From Sporosarcina aquimarina (GTDB lineage Bacteria; Bacillota; Bacilli; Bacillales_A; Planococcaceae), in NCBI RefSeq assembly GCF_019748715.1, contig NZ_JACLBZ010000022.1, positions 1 to 63,040 of the forward strand: a stretch of 63,040 nt of DNA. The letters run 5' to 3'. The stretch's first letter is position 1. Each line of letters starts with the position of its first letter. A program made the position numbers and the translations under genes. The notes under the pieces are model-generated. The model was given only the letters and a program-made list of their open reading frames with translations, was not told the DNA's origin and made no database searches. This document shows positions 18,900 to 28,094 of this stretch, in pieces.

Positions 18900-21800
18900 T
18901 TAGTGTTCTATTTCAATTAGTAAGTCACCAGTCGAGATAGAGTCTCCTGGACCAGCGTAAATTGCTTTCACGACGCCATCAAATGGAGCTTGGATCGTTG
19001 TTTCCATCTTCATCGCTTCTGTAATCAGCAAATGTTCTCCACGTTTCACCTTAGCGCCTAATGACACAGCTACTTGAAGTACAGTTCCTGGCATTGTAGC
19101 CGCGATATGAGTCTCATTTGAAGGGTCTGCTTTTTGTTTCTTCACGTCCTTTGTCTCGATTTGGAAATCTTGAATGACGACCTCACGCGACTGACCATTC
19201 AACTCAAAGTAAAGTACTCGAGTTCCATTTGGCTGCGGCTCTCCAATCGATACAAGCTTAACAATCAAAGTCTTGCCGATTTCAATCTCAATCTCGATCT
19301 CCTCGCCTAAACGAAGACCATATAAGAATTCAGGCGTATTAATTACCGAAACATCGCCGAATTGTTTTCTCGTTTCGATAAATTCCTCAAACACTTTCGG
19401 ATACAAGACGTAAGCTAGCGCATCATGCATCGTAGCAGGCTTCTCCATCTTTTCCGTCAGTTCGCTCAATACTTCTTCAAAATTAACAGGTTCTAACAGC
19501 TCACCAGGACGAACTGTAATCGCTTCTCGGCCCTTTAATATTACCTCTTGCAACTCTTTCGGGAAGCCGCCATAAGGTTGTCCGATCGAGCCTTCAAAGA
19601 ATTCAATAACCGATTCCGGGAAATCAATTGACTGACCTTTAGAAATGACTGAGTGTTCATTCAAGTCGTTTTGAACCATGAAAAGTGCCATATCCCCTAC
19701 TACCTTAGAAGATGGAGTTACCTTCACAATATCTCCGAACAGGAAGTTTACACGAGAATACATTTTCTTTACTTCTTCCCAGCGCTCACCAAGACCGACC
19801 GCTTTCGCTTGTTGCTGCAAGTTGGAATACTGGCCTCCCGGCATTTCATGAACATAGATTTCGGAGTGCGGGCTATTCATACCACTCTCAAATGGCTTGT
19901 AATACTTTCTTACGTCTTCCCAATAGTGAGAAAGTTTTTCTAAGGACTCTGTTTCCGCACGAACTTTCCTCTGGTTATCCTGCAGTGCATATGCCAGTGA
20001 GTTAGCAGAAGGCTGAGATGTCATGCCAGACATTGCGCCGATTGCCGTGTCAACGATATCCACACCTGCTTCAATCGCTTTGGCATACATATAAATTCCG
20101 TTTCCGCTTGTATCATGTGTATGCAAATGAATTGGAAGATCAGTAGTAGCTTTCAATTCGGATACTAGTCGATAGGCAGCTTCAGGCTTTAATAACCCCG
20201 CCATATCTTTAATTGCCAACATGTGAGCACCGACTGCTTCTAATTCTTTCGCCATTTCTTTGTAGTAATTGACCGTGTACTTGGCACGATTATCATCGAG
20301 AATATCACCTGTATAGCAAATTGCTGCTTCTGCAATTTTGCCTGACGCGCGCGTCTGATCTATGGCAACTTCCATTCCTTTGATCCAGTTCAAGCTATCG
20401 AATATTCTGAACACGTCAATTCCAGATGCCGCAGATTCCTTAATGAACTCCCGTATGACATTATCCGGATAATTCGTGTAACCGACTGCATTCGCACCTC
20501 TAAAGAGCATTTGGAACAATACGTTCGGAATTTGCTCACGAAGTCTTTCCAAACGATCCCACGGGCTTTCCTTCAAGAAACGATAAGCAACATCAAATGT
20601 GGCGCCTCCCCACATTTCAAAGGAAAATAAATCTGGCAGTAGATGCGCACTTTCCGTAGCGATTTTAGTCAATTCTGATGTTCTCATGCGTGTTGCTAAC
20701 AAAGACTGATGTGCATCTCTGAAAGTCGTGTCCGTCAGTAACACATCTTCTTGCTTGCGAATCCAGTCGACCAACCCATCCGGACCTTGCTCGTCCAATA
20801 TTTGCTTTGTCCCCTTCGGCAGCGGAGCATTCTTGTCAATCTCAGGAATCCTCACCGGGTGCAAAACAGGTCGTGTCGGGTCATCAATGCCTGGGAATCC
20901 ATTAATGGTAACGTTTCCAAGATAGGATAGCATTTTCGTACCGCGGTCTTGTCTGTTATCAAAGACAAATAGCTCGGGTGTTTCATCAATAAAGCTCGTA
21001 TTGTATTCGCCAGATAAAAAGTCTTCATGGCATACTACATTTTCAAGGAATGGAATATTAGTTTTAATCCCTCTAATTCTGAATTCCTTCAAATTTCTGA
21101 GCATTTTGCTTGCAGCATCGCCAAATGTCGGTCCCCACGTAGAAACTTTGACTAGCAATGAATCGTAGTATGGACTGATGACAGAGCCTTGATATGCGTT
21201 TCCTGTATCTAACCGAACCCCAAATCCGCCTCCGGAACGATACACGCTCATCTTTCCAGTGTCCGGCATGAAATCGTTTAGCGGATCTTCCGTCGTTACA
21301 CGAGACTGAATCGCATAACCGAACAATGGAATGTCTTGTTGTTCAGGAATATTTACTTTGCCAGAATGAAGTTCTTCGCCCCCTGCAATATGAATTTGCG
21401 ATTGGACAATGTCGATACCTGTAATCATTTCAGTTATAGTATGTTCCACTTGAATACGCGGATTGACTTCTATGAAATAAAATTCGTTGTCTGCTACTAA
21501 AAACTCAACGGTTCCAGCGTTTATATAGCCTACATTTTTAGCCAACTTGACAGCAGCTTCACAAATAGATTCTCTTAATTCATTTGTTAAAGAGATGGAA
21601 GGTGCAATTTCTACTACTTTCTGATGACGTCGCTGGATCGAACAATCACGCTCATACAGATGGACAATCTCCCCATATGTATCACCAAGTATTTGCACTT
21701 CGATATGTTTTGGCTGGTTAATATACTTTTCTACATATACTTCATCCGAACCAAAAGCTGATTTCGCTTCAGATTTCGCACGATTATACGCTTCTTGTAC

Positions 21801-22352
21801 TTCATCTGCAGATTCCACGATACGCATGCCACGTCCGCCTCCGCCTAATGAAGCCTTTATAATAATTGGGTATTTATGCTGCGCACCGAAAGCCTCTACT
21901 TCCTCGACAGAAGTTACCGGTCCGTCCGTTCCTGGAATGACTGGAATTTCCGCTGCAATTGCTTGCTCGCGCGCCTTCACTTTATCTCCGAACATCTCCA
22001 AGTGTTTAGATGTTGGCCCGATAAAAATGATACCTTCCTCTTCCAACCGAGCCGCAAATTCTGCATTCTCTGCTAGGAATCCATAACCCGGGTGAATCGC
22101 ATCGACATTTGCTTTCTTTGCAATGTCTATAATCCCTTCAATGTCCAGATAGGCATCGATCGGTTTTTTTCCTTCACCTACTAAAAACGATTGGTCGGAT
22201 TTATATCGATGTAAAGATGCACGATCTTCTGCTGAATAAATACCAACTGTAGCAATACCTAATTCTGTACATGCTCGAAACACTCGGATCGCAATTTCCC
22301 CGCGGTTTGCGACCAGCACTTTCTTAATCTCTCTTCTCTCCACCAACAACAC
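18900..22352 (-). CDS. pycA: Pyruvate carboxylase
   Basis: PycA makes oxaloacetate from pyruvate, bicarbonate and ATP, refilling the TCA cycle. The 1150-residue chain has the biotin carboxylase domain first (KVLVANRGEIAIR, the ATP loop KASLGGGGRGMR, VEFLVADNEFYFIEVNPRIQVEHT), the carboxyltransferase domain from about 530 (LLTDTTFRDAHQSLLATR, with HTHDTSGN), and the C-terminal biotinyl domain with EAMKMET. All catalytic motifs are intact and length matches B. subtilis PycA. The first four codons are GTG, TTG, TTG, GTG after AGAGGA, so the exact start is uncertain by a few codons. It lies nine bases downstream of ftsW. Confidence 0.97.
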   Translation of the reverse strand: MLLVERREIKKVLVANRGEIAIRVFRACTELGIATVGIYSAEDRASLHRYKSDQSFLVGEGKKPIDAYLDIEGIIDIAKKANVDAIHPGYGFLAENAEFAARLEEEGIIFIGPTSKHLEMFGDKVKAREQAIAAEIPVIPGTDGPVTSVEEVEAFGAQHKYPIIIKASLGGGGRGMRIVESADEVQEAYNRAKSEAKSAFGSDEVYVEKYINQPKHIEVQILGDTYGEIVHLYERDCSIQRRHQKVVEIAPSISLTNELRESICEAAVKLAKNVGYINAGTVEFLVADNEFYFIEVNPRIQVEHTITEMITGIDIVQSQIHIAGGEELHSGKVNIPEQQDIPLFGYAIQSRVTTEDPLNDFMPDTGKMSVYRSGGGFGVRLDTGNAYQGSVISPYYDSLLVKVSTWGPTFGDAASKMLRNLKEFRIRGIKTNIPFLENVVCHEDFLSGEYNTSFIDETPELFVFDNRQDRGTKMLSYLGNVTINGFPGIDDPTRPVLHPVRIPEIDKNAPLPKGTKQILDEQGPDGLVDWIRKQEDVLLTDTTFRDAHQSLLATRMRTSELTKIATESAHLLPDLFSFEMWGGATFDVAYRFLKESPWDRLERLREQIPNVLFQMLFRGANAVGYTNYPDNVIREFIKESAASGIDVFRIFDSLNWIKGMEVAIDQTRASGKIAEAAICYTGDILDDNRAKYTVNYYKEMAKELEAVGAHMLAIKDMAGLLKPEAAYRLVSELKATTDLPIHLHTHDTSGNGIYMYAKAIEAGVDIVDTAIGAMSGMTSQPSANSLAYALQDNQRKVRAETESLEKLSHYWEDVRKYYKPFESGMNSPHSEIYVHEMPGGQYSNLQQQAKAVGLGERWEEVKKMYSRVNFLFGDIVKVTPSSKVVGDMALFMVQNDLNEHSVISKGQSIDFPESVIEFFEGSIGQPYGGFPKELQEVILKGREAITVRPGELLEPVNFEEVLSELTEKMEKPATMHDALAYVLYPKVFEEFIETRKQFGDVSVINTPEFLYGLRLGEEIEIEIEIGKTLIVKLVSIGEPQPNGTRVLYFELNGQSREVVIQDFQIETKDVKKQKADPSNETHIAATMPGTVLQVAVSLGAKVKRGEHLLITEAMKMETTIQAPFDGVVKAIYAGPGDSISTGDLLIEIEH

Positions 22353-22360
22353 AATCCTCT

Positions 22361-23527
22361 CTACTTCGATTTCTCATACTTCACAAACATAGATACATTC
22401 ATCAGTATACCAAGCGCAATCGACAAGAAGACAACAGACGTACCGCCATAGCTAATAAACGGCAGCGTGACACCTGTTAATGGAATTAATCCTGTTAAAC
22501 CACCTAAGTTTACTAGTGTCTGAATGGAAATCAGACTACCGACACCGGCTGCCAACATTCTTGCATGTGCATCTTTCGTGCGCAAGGCGACAATAAACGC
22601 CCTCGATACAATGAAAAGCAAACCTCCTAGAACAGCCGTCGTACCCAACAAACCAGTTTCCTCGGAGATTACTGCCATTATGACATCTGTATGAGGTTCA
22701 GGTAAATAACCAAGTTTTTGTATAGAGTTTCCAAGCCCCACCCCTTTCAAGCCACCGGCACCTATTGCAATATAACCGTTGACAATTTGTAAACCCGACC
22801 CTTGAATATATTCAAACGGATCGGTGAATGCAAGAAAACGTCCGATACGGGAACCCGTCATGACGTCATCCCACTTTATCCATAAAAGGAGGCTCAACGC
22901 AACCCCTAATACAGCAAAAAACTTACTAATTTTCAAATAATTCCTCATATTCATTCCACTTGCTGCAATTACTGACACCGCAACAAGGAACAAAATCATA
23001 GTCGCTCCAAAGTCAGGCTCCAGGATGACTAGAACAAGTGAAGCGGTCAATACGGAGAATGTCGGAATGATGGTAGTCTTAATTTCATCAAGCGTACCTG
23101 CATAATATTTATTCGCAAATACACCTGAGAAATAAATGATAAATGCAATTTTAGCTACTTCTGTCGGCTGAAGATTTCCTAATCCCGGAATTGCTATCCA
23201 ACTTTTCGCGCCTACCGTATCTCCGAAACCAATCATCTTGACAAGAATTAATAGAGCAAACATTACTCCAACTGTGAGATACAAGAATTTTTTATTTCGA
23301 TAATGTCTGTAAGGTATGATGGCTGTTATAAGAAATGCAGGTATAGCAATAATCAGATTTATTAACTGCTTTCGATAAAAATGAGTTGGTTCAAAATTAT
23401 AAATATTTACTGACCATACCATACTAGCGCTGTAAATCATAATTAATCCGAATAAACAGAGCATCAAATAGACTGCAAATAGCGGATAATCAAAGTTTCG
23501 TAGAATTCGGTTTACATAAGTCTTCAT
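22361..23527 (-). CDS. ftsW: FtsW, SEDS-family peptidoglycan polymerase of the divisome
   Basis: FtsW polymerises glycan strands from lipid II at the septum together with its class B penicillin-binding protein. The 388-residue protein has about ten membrane helices and the SEDS motifs GAKSWIAIPG, LQPTEVAKIAFIIYFS, LEPDFGATMILF, PEPHTDVIMAVISEETGL and LPFISYGGTS. It lies between ylaN and pycA, the conserved ylaN-ftsW-pycA order of Bacillus, which favours FtsW over RodA. Confidence 0.93.
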   Translation of the reverse strand: MKTYVNRILRNFDYPLFAVYLMLCLFGLIMIYSASMVWSVNIYNFEPTHFYRKQLINLIIAIPAFLITAIIPYRHYRNKKFLYLTVGVMFALLILVKMIGFGDTVGAKSWIAIPGLGNLQPTEVAKIAFIIYFSGVFANKYYAGTLDEIKTTIIPTFSVLTASLVLVILEPDFGATMILFLVAVSVIAASGMNMRNYLKISKFFAVLGVALSLLLWIKWDDVMTGSRIGRFLAFTDPFEYIQGSGLQIVNGYIAIGAGGLKGVGLGNSIQKLGYLPEPHTDVIMAVISEETGLLGTTAVLGGLLFIVSRAFIVALRTKDAHARMLAAGVGSLISIQTLVNLGGLTGLIPLTGVTLPFISYGGTSVVFLSIALGILMNVSMFVKYEKSK

Positions 23528-23553
23528 GTACTAGCTACCTCATCGTCCTAAAT

Positions 23554-23585
23554 AAAAAACTCAAACCGTATGAGAAGTTTGAGTC
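23554..23585 (-). terminator. Terminator downstream of ylaN
   Basis: On the minus strand ACTCAAAC and GTTTGAGT form an 8-bp stem with a ten-base loop and a run of six T. It lies just past the ylaN stop and separates ylaN from ftsW. Confidence 0.8.
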
Positions 23586-23591
23586 TTTCAT

Positions 23592-23873
23592 TTATTTTTT
23601 TGTATACAGTTCGTGCAAGACGTTCAACTCTTTTTCCAACAACGCGAGGATCTCACGGCCTTTTTCTTGCTCAACCAGACCGAGTTTTACAGCAAAATCA
23701 ATTTCACGAGATAGCCCGTACATTTGCGTATCGAGCACTTCCTCGTAAAGCGGGCATTGCGGCATAGTTAAGTTGTCCATCTGAACCTTTATCAACTTAG
23801 CAATCTTCTCCGCATCTATATGCAGCTGCTTCATCGCTTTTTCTTTGTAAGTATCTTGAACTTCTATATCCAT
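23592..23873 (-). CDS. ylaN: YlaN family protein (DUF1507)
   Basis: The 93-residue product contains the strongly conserved block [19 protein letters not shown] and [17 protein letters not shown] of YlaN. The B. subtilis protein has been linked to iron homeostasis through Fur. The ATG at 23873 gives the family's usual length of 93; an in-frame ATG at 23894 would add seven residues. It is the gene before ftsW, as in B. subtilis. Confidence 0.93.
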   Translation of the reverse strand: MDIEVQDTYKEKAMKQLHIDAEKIAKLIKVQMDNLTMPQCPLYEEVLDTQMYGLSREIDFAVKLGLVEQEKGREILALLEKELNVLHELYTKK

Positions 23874-24035
23874 GGAGACGCCCCCATTATTCATTATTCC
23901 CGCAAGGTGTTGGTGTCTAAATTGTATCTTTTGCAATTAAAAATTGCAAGTATTACCCGATGAAAATATATAACCAAAATGAATTCCTTTTCACTTCTAT
24001 GATGAAAAGGTATACTTAAAATAGTTTATTTGAAT

Positions 24036-24208
24036 TCAGCAGAAAGCTTCCACTTCTAAAGGCAGTGAGAGAAATGCAATTTTGTTACTGTTCAGATGGT
24101 GTTCAAACGCTTGTTGAATTCAGATAAAGCTTCCGGCGAATGTCACAGAGATTTAGAGCAAGCTCGAAAAATCCGGATATAATTCTGCCGTGGCATAATG
24201 GATAATGA
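24036..24208 (+). repeat. Hairpin-rich dispersed repeat, copy A (upstream of ylaL)
   Basis: This most diverged copy keeps TTCAGCAGAAAGCTTCCAC at its start, TGTTCAGATGGTGTTCAAACGC in the middle, GCTTCCGGCGAATGTCACAGA and a shortened 3' end (AATCCGGATATAATTC). It ends about 15 bases before the TTG of ylaL, right next to the ribosome site. It fills most of the gene-free 23874-24224 between divergent ylaN and ylaL. Confidence 0.7.
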
Positions 24209-24224
24209 TTGAGGGGGAAGAATT

Positions 24225-24725
24225 TTGGAATCAATTGTACCAATTAGAGGTAATGTGAAGCACGCTATCACATTGGACCCTACAGTTTGGATATTTGACG
24301 ATCGGCGTATAGATCTAGATATTTTCTTTACAGAGGATTTTGTTGAAAGAGATGAAATGGAAGAGTATAAAGAAAAAATGGGCAAGCACTGGTCAAGAGA
24401 AATCATGGAAGGTGCTACATATCCGCCAACTTTAAAAAGTGAAAAAAGATATGAAAAAGATAAAATGTTGACAGGCAGCTTCGCTATGGTTCTAGAGCCT
24501 TTCATTCACAATGCAGTGCCGAATGCTAGCGCATCAACGTTTTCACTCATTACAAAAGACAATGAAAAATACACGTATCCACTTTCCGATGCTGCAAATA
24601 TTCTTTTTAAATTCAGTCATGAAGGCAAACCTCTGAGAGAAGACGGGCCTGTACATGTACTATTTAAGGACGGCTCGAATCAACACTCCCCGATCCGTCA
24701 TGTTCAAGCAATCGAAGTGGATTGA
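24225..24725 (+). CDS. ylaL: YlaL-like protein
   Basis: The 166-residue soluble protein begins ESIVPIRGNVKHAITLDPTVWIFDDRRIDLD, which I associate with the YlaL family of Bacillales; its function is unknown. It has no signal peptide or membrane span. A TTG at 24225 follows GAGGGGGAAG at 24211-24220, a strong ribosome site, and there is no better start. It lies 13 bases before ylaI in one operon, in the ylaN-ylaL-ylaI-ylaH-typA block known from B. subtilis. The ribosome site directly abuts a dispersed repeat. Confidence 0.75.
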   Translation: MESIVPIRGNVKHAITLDPTVWIFDDRRIDLDIFFTEDFVERDEMEEYKEKMGKHWSREIMEGATYPPTLKSEKRYEKDKMLTGSFAMVLEPFIHNAVPNASASTFSLITKDNEKYTYPLSDAANILFKFSHEGKPLREDGPVHVLFKDGSNQHSPIRHVQAIEVD

Positions 24726-24738
24726 AGGAGATGACCGC

Positions 24739-24942
24739 ATGCGTGTCAAATGCGTCCTATGCGACCAAATCGACCAGTTAGCAGATGATGATCCTCATGC
24801 TAAAAAGCTGCGAAATCGGCCCATTCACACATATATGTGTCCCACATGCAAGCTGCGAATCAGCGAATTAACCGAGTCGAGAATAGCAACAGGCAACTTC
24901 GTTTTCCATCGAAGTTCACACTTAACTGAAAAAGATTTTTGA
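24739..24942 (+). CDS. ylaI: YlaI family zinc-ribbon protein (DUF2197)
   Basis: This 67-residue protein carries two metal-type cysteine pairs, VKCVLCDQID near the start and YMCPTCKLRI at about 36-45, which would form one zinc ribbon. This is the small YlaI family. The ATG at 24739 follows GAAGGAG by eight bases. It is the second gene after ylaL and is closed by a strong terminator. No function is established. Confidence 0.88.
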   Translation: MRVKCVLCDQIDQLADDDPHAKKLRNRPIHTYMCPTCKLRISELTESRIATGNFVFHRSSHLTEKDF

Positions 24943-24951
24943 TTTTTAAAG

Positions 24952-24992
24952 CAAAAAACTCCGTTGTCATCACACAACGGAGTTTTTTGCTT
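24952..24992 (+). terminator. Terminator after ylaI
   Basis: GCAAAAAACTCCGTTGT pairs with ACAACGGAGTTTTTTGC across a short loop. Nearly the same hairpin stands at 25797-25837 at the far side of the gene-free stretch. Confidence 0.88.
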
Positions 24993-25058
24993 TATAGATA
25001 TTTTAAGTGCTGAGCAGTGGAGTTTAAAATCAATAAAAGAAAGCTGGGATTGCGGTTC

Positions 25059-25255
25059 AGGATTTGCGCTCCAAATGGAGACATTTTCCGTAGGGGGTGG
25101 CTAGAGCTAATCGAACAGCGAAGGGTCCGATTTGTAAAATTACTGTGTTTCTTTGCAGAATTTTTACAGCACATACTCCTAACGCTTTGCTCAGTCCAAG
25201 GCCACAAGAAGAACGCTGATCCTCCCGAAGTCGCCCCATCTTCCGCTCCAATCCT
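25059..25255 (-). repeat. GC-rich dispersed repeat, degenerate copy 3
   Basis: AGGATT at the start and AATCCT at the end are inverted. Blocks reading GCGCTCC, TTTTCCGTAGGGGG and GATCCTCCCGAAGTCGCC are diverged forms of the element at 4644-4768 in the same orientation. The middle is AT-rich and no longer alignable by eye. Confidence 0.5.
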
Positions 25256-25564
25256 TACTTCGAATGTAGAAGCATATAGCAATCTCACTGGATTTTTTCT
25301 TAAAATCTAAGAAGAATAGCCTTACTCAGATTATAAAACGGGCATCTTTCCTTGATTATGTTCAAAGACATTAAGCGAAATGTGCCGCTAACACTTTGCT
25401 TTTGCTCCAATTTAGATAGTTAGCCCGGATACGTATTGAATTCTTCGTTTACAGCAAGTGTTTGCTTGCTCGTAATGAAAAGCCTTTAAGTCCCGAGATA
25501 TTCTTCCTTGTTTTATAGCTTTCTTAGCGCGAAGATACACTCAATAACTTCAGTTAAATACGCA

Positions 25565-25760
25565 GTTGATCGGAGTGCAGGGTGGCGAAAGGCAAAGATA
25601 TGCTCTCAACGCTAAGCTTTTGTTCGCAAAAGCAGTTCCACGTTACGGCTATTCCTGTGGGGGACAGCGCGACAGGTGAGAACCCGCAGAAGCGACGAGG
25701 AGGCTCACCGAGCGCCCCACGGAAAGCGTCGAAAGCGTCCACCCGGAACGCAATTCAACG
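25565..25760 (+). repeat. GC-rich dispersed repeat, copy 4
   Basis: It begins GTTGATCGGAGTGCAGGGTGGCG, contains GTGGGGGACAGCGCGACAGG, GACGAGGAGGCTCACCGAGCG and GCCCCACGGAAAGCG, and ends near CGGAACGCAATTCAAC. This is the same family and orientation as 4939-5070, with an insertion of about 70 bases near the left end. Confidence 0.65.
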
Positions 25761-25796
25761 GTGCCGTACCCTCTGTCGAATTCTTCTATTCACATA

Positions 25797-25837
25797 AAAA
25801 GACTCCGTTGTCATTGCACAACGGAGTCTTTTTTATG
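25797..25837. terminator. Terminator downstream of ylaH
   Basis: AAAAAGACTCCGTTGT and ACAACGGAGTCTTTTTT form a long perfect stem, overlapping the 3' end of ylaH. It is almost identical to the ylaI terminator at 24952-24992. Confidence 0.88.
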
Positions 25838-26146
25838 TTCATTTAAACGACGAACACGGTAAATAATAAGAATGGCAGCGGCTACGATCAATCCTTCTAC
25901 GATTGGAAGGAAGAAGGCCAAGAAAGTCAAAACCAAGCACCCTATAAACAAAAATGCATAGATTACGACATTCTGCCAAAAATTGATTTTTTTCGCAAAT
26001 CCAAGCTTATAAACAATAGCAGACATGATGAAAACGAGGGCGAACAGAATATAGCCCGCGATGTCGAAATTAGGAGCTAGTTCATAGACCATCCGTGCGA
26101 TTCCCGACATCCGATTGTAGACCATTTCCGAATCCTCTACTCTCAT
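25811..26146 (-). CDS. ylaH: YlaH-like membrane protein
   Basis: The product of about 111 residues has three membrane helices (IAGYILFALVFIMSAIVYKLGF, VVIYAFLFIGCLVLTFLAFFLP, GLIVAAAILIIYRVRRL) and matches YlaH, whose gene precedes or follows typA in Bacillus. Start choice is uncertain: ATG 26146 has GAAGGGA nine bases upstream, while ATG 26125 has AGAGGA seven bases upstream and gives the B. subtilis length of about 105. Its stop lies inside a terminator stem. It is 24 bases downstream of typA. The role is unknown. Confidence 0.85.
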   Translation of the reverse strand: MRVEDSEMVYNRMSGIARMVYELAPNFDIAGYILFALVFIMSAIVYKLGFAKKINFWQNVVIYAFLFIGCLVLTFLAFFLPIVEGLIVAAAILIIYRVRRLNEHKKDSVVQ

Positions 26147-26170
26147 TCCATACATTCCCTTCTATCTATA

Positions 26171-28012
26171 TTATTCCCCAAGTTTTTTCCTTTTATTTGC
26201 GCGATCACGTTCACTCTTGTCGAGAATTTTCTTTCGTAAACGAATCGTTTGTGGGGTAATTTCACAATACTCGTCGTCCCCAATATACTGAAGAGCTTCT
26301 TCTAGTGACATAATACGCGGTTTTTTCGTCGTAACCGTTTGATCTTTCGTAGCAGAACGGACATTAGTCGCGTGCTTAACTTTTGTTAAGTTAATCGTCA
26401 AATCGCTGTCACGATTGCTCTCGCCCACTACCATACCTGCATAGATTTCAGCACCTGTTTCAACAAACATTGTACCACGGTCTTCTAGTTGCATAACTCC
26501 GTAGCCCGTCACAGTTCCATTTTCCATAGAAACTAGAACTCCGTGTCTTCTTCCACCAATTTTACCTGAAGTGACCGGTTTATAGCTATCAAATGTATGG
26601 TTTAAGATACCATAACCACGAGTCAATGTAAGGAATTCAGTTGTGTAACCGATCAACCCACGCGCAGGCACTAGGAAAATTAGACGAACTTGTCCATTCC
26701 CATTATTGATCATATCCAACATTTCACCTTTTCGCTCACCGATCGACTCGATGATCGAACCCGTATGATCTTCTGGAACGTCGATCTGAACACGCTCAAA
26801 AGGCTCGGAACGCACACCGTCAATCTCACGGATAATGACTTGCGGCTTCGATACTTGCAATTCATATCCTTCACGACGCATATTTTCAATTAGGATGGAT
26901 AAATGAAGCTCACCGCGTCCTGAAACGATCCACTCGTCCGGGGAATCAGTAGGATCTACACGTAATGAAACGTCCGTCTCCAATTGTTGATCCAAACGCT
27001 CTTGAATCTTCCGGGCTGTAACCCATTTACCTTCCCGACCTGCGAATGGACTGTTGTTCACTAAAAATCTCATTTGAAGCGTCGGCTCATCAATATGAAG
27101 TTCTGGTAGAGCTTCCTGATGATCCGTCGGACATACAGTCTCTCCGACATCAATATTGCCCATTCCTGAAACCGCCACGAGATCTCCCGCAAAAGCTTCC
27201 TCAACTTCCACTCTCTTTAGACCCATGAATCCATATAATTTAGTCACGCGTAGATTTTTCACAGACCCGTCACGTTTCAATACGGAGACTTGCTCGCCTA
27301 CTTTCATCGTTCCACGGAAAATTCGTCCGATTCCGATACGGCCAACATAATCATTATAGTCCAATAGAGACACTTGGAACTGTAAAGGCTCATCACGATT
27401 ATCGATCGGCGCCGGGATATGTTCCAAAATCGCATCATATAGAACACGCAAAGTATCTTCCTGTGTTGCTGGATCCGGCGAAAGACTCGCAGTACCATTA
27501 AAGCCTGATGCATACACTACAGGGAATTCTAATTGCTCATCGTTCGCATCCAGCTCAATGAATAATTCCAGTACTTCATCAACCACTTCTTCAGGTCTTG
27601 CGAATTCACGGTCAATTTTATTTACTACAACGATTGGTTTCAAGTTCGTTTCCAATGCTTTCTTCAAAACGAAGCGAGTTTGAGGCATACACCCTTCAAA
27701 CGAGTCGACAACTAGGATTACGCCGTCTACCATTCGTAAAATTCTTTCCACTTCTCCACCAAAGTCCGCGTGACCTGGTGTATCCATGATGTTAATTTTC
27801 GTATCTTTATATTCAATAGCTGTGTTTTTAGCTAATATCGTAATTCCGCGTTCACGTTCCAATTCATTAGAATCCATCGCCCGGTCGTCTACATGCTCAT
27901 TTGATCGGAAAATACCTGACTGTTTTAACAACTGGTCAACTAATGTAGTTTTACCATGGTCAACGTGGGCTATAATTGCAATATTTCTAAGATCTGCTCG
28001 TTCGTTTGTCAT
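26171..28012 (-). CDS. typA: Ribosome-associated GTPase TypA/BipA
   Basis: TypA is a translational GTPase that acts on ribosomes, chiefly in 50S assembly and stress or cold growth. The 613-residue product has the G motifs AHVDHGKTTL (about 14-23), the RGITI switch, DTPGH and NKID, then the EF-G-like domains and the unique C-terminal domain (RRHGVLVSMENG, LTRGYGILNHTF). ATG 28012 follows CGGAGTG by six bases and gives the family length of about 612. It is divergent from ylaF across a repeat. Confidence 0.96.
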   Translation of the reverse strand: MTNERADLRNIAIIAHVDHGKTTLVDQLLKQSGIFRSNEHVDDRAMDSNELERERGITILAKNTAIEYKDTKINIMDTPGHADFGGEVERILRMVDGVILVVDSFEGCMPQTRFVLKKALETNLKPIVVVNKIDREFARPEEVVDEVLELFIELDANDEQLEFPVVYASGFNGTASLSPDPATQEDTLRVLYDAILEHIPAPIDNRDEPLQFQVSLLDYNDYVGRIGIGRIFRGTMKVGEQVSVLKRDGSVKNLRVTKLYGFMGLKRVEVEEAFAGDLVAVSGMGNIDVGETVCPTDHQEALPELHIDEPTLQMRFLVNNSPFAGREGKWVTARKIQERLDQQLETDVSLRVDPTDSPDEWIVSGRGELHLSILIENMRREGYELQVSKPQVIIREIDGVRSEPFERVQIDVPEDHTGSIIESIGERKGEMLDMINNGNGQVRLIFLVPARGLIGYTTEFLTLTRGYGILNHTFDSYKPVTSGKIGGRRHGVLVSMENGTVTGYGVMQLEDRGTMFVETGAEIYAGMVVGESNRDSDLTINLTKVKHATNVRSATKDQTVTTKKPRIMSLEEALQYIGDDEYCEITPQTIRLRKKILDKSERDRANKRKKLGE

Positions 28013-28054
28013 TTTTTCACTCCGTTTATCTTTTTTCAGATGTTCAACTGTGTT

Positions 28055-28081
28055 ATTATAGCACAAGATAGTTCATTTCAA
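28055..28081 (-). promoter_or_regulatory. Candidate sigma-A promoter for typA
   Basis: On the minus strand TTGAAA is followed after 15 bases by TGCTATAAT, an extended -10. The short spacer is compensated by the TG element. It is 43 bases upstream of the ATG. Confidence 0.5.
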
Positions 28082-28094
28082 TAATATTTAATTT

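Larger units (their letters stand above)
24993..25796. other. Gene-free 800-base stretch of decayed repeats
   Basis: Between the terminators of convergent ylaI and ylaH I see no supported gene. Open frames here lack ribosome sites and overlap GC-rich repeat blocks. It holds a degenerate repeat copy at 25059-25255 and a better one at 25565-25760, with about 300 AT-richer bases between. Confidence 0.6.

Noticed and set aside
25017..25797. Several 60-100-codon frames on both strands between ylaI and ylaH
   Set aside because: They overlap degenerate repeats, have no ribosome sites and give no recognisable protein.
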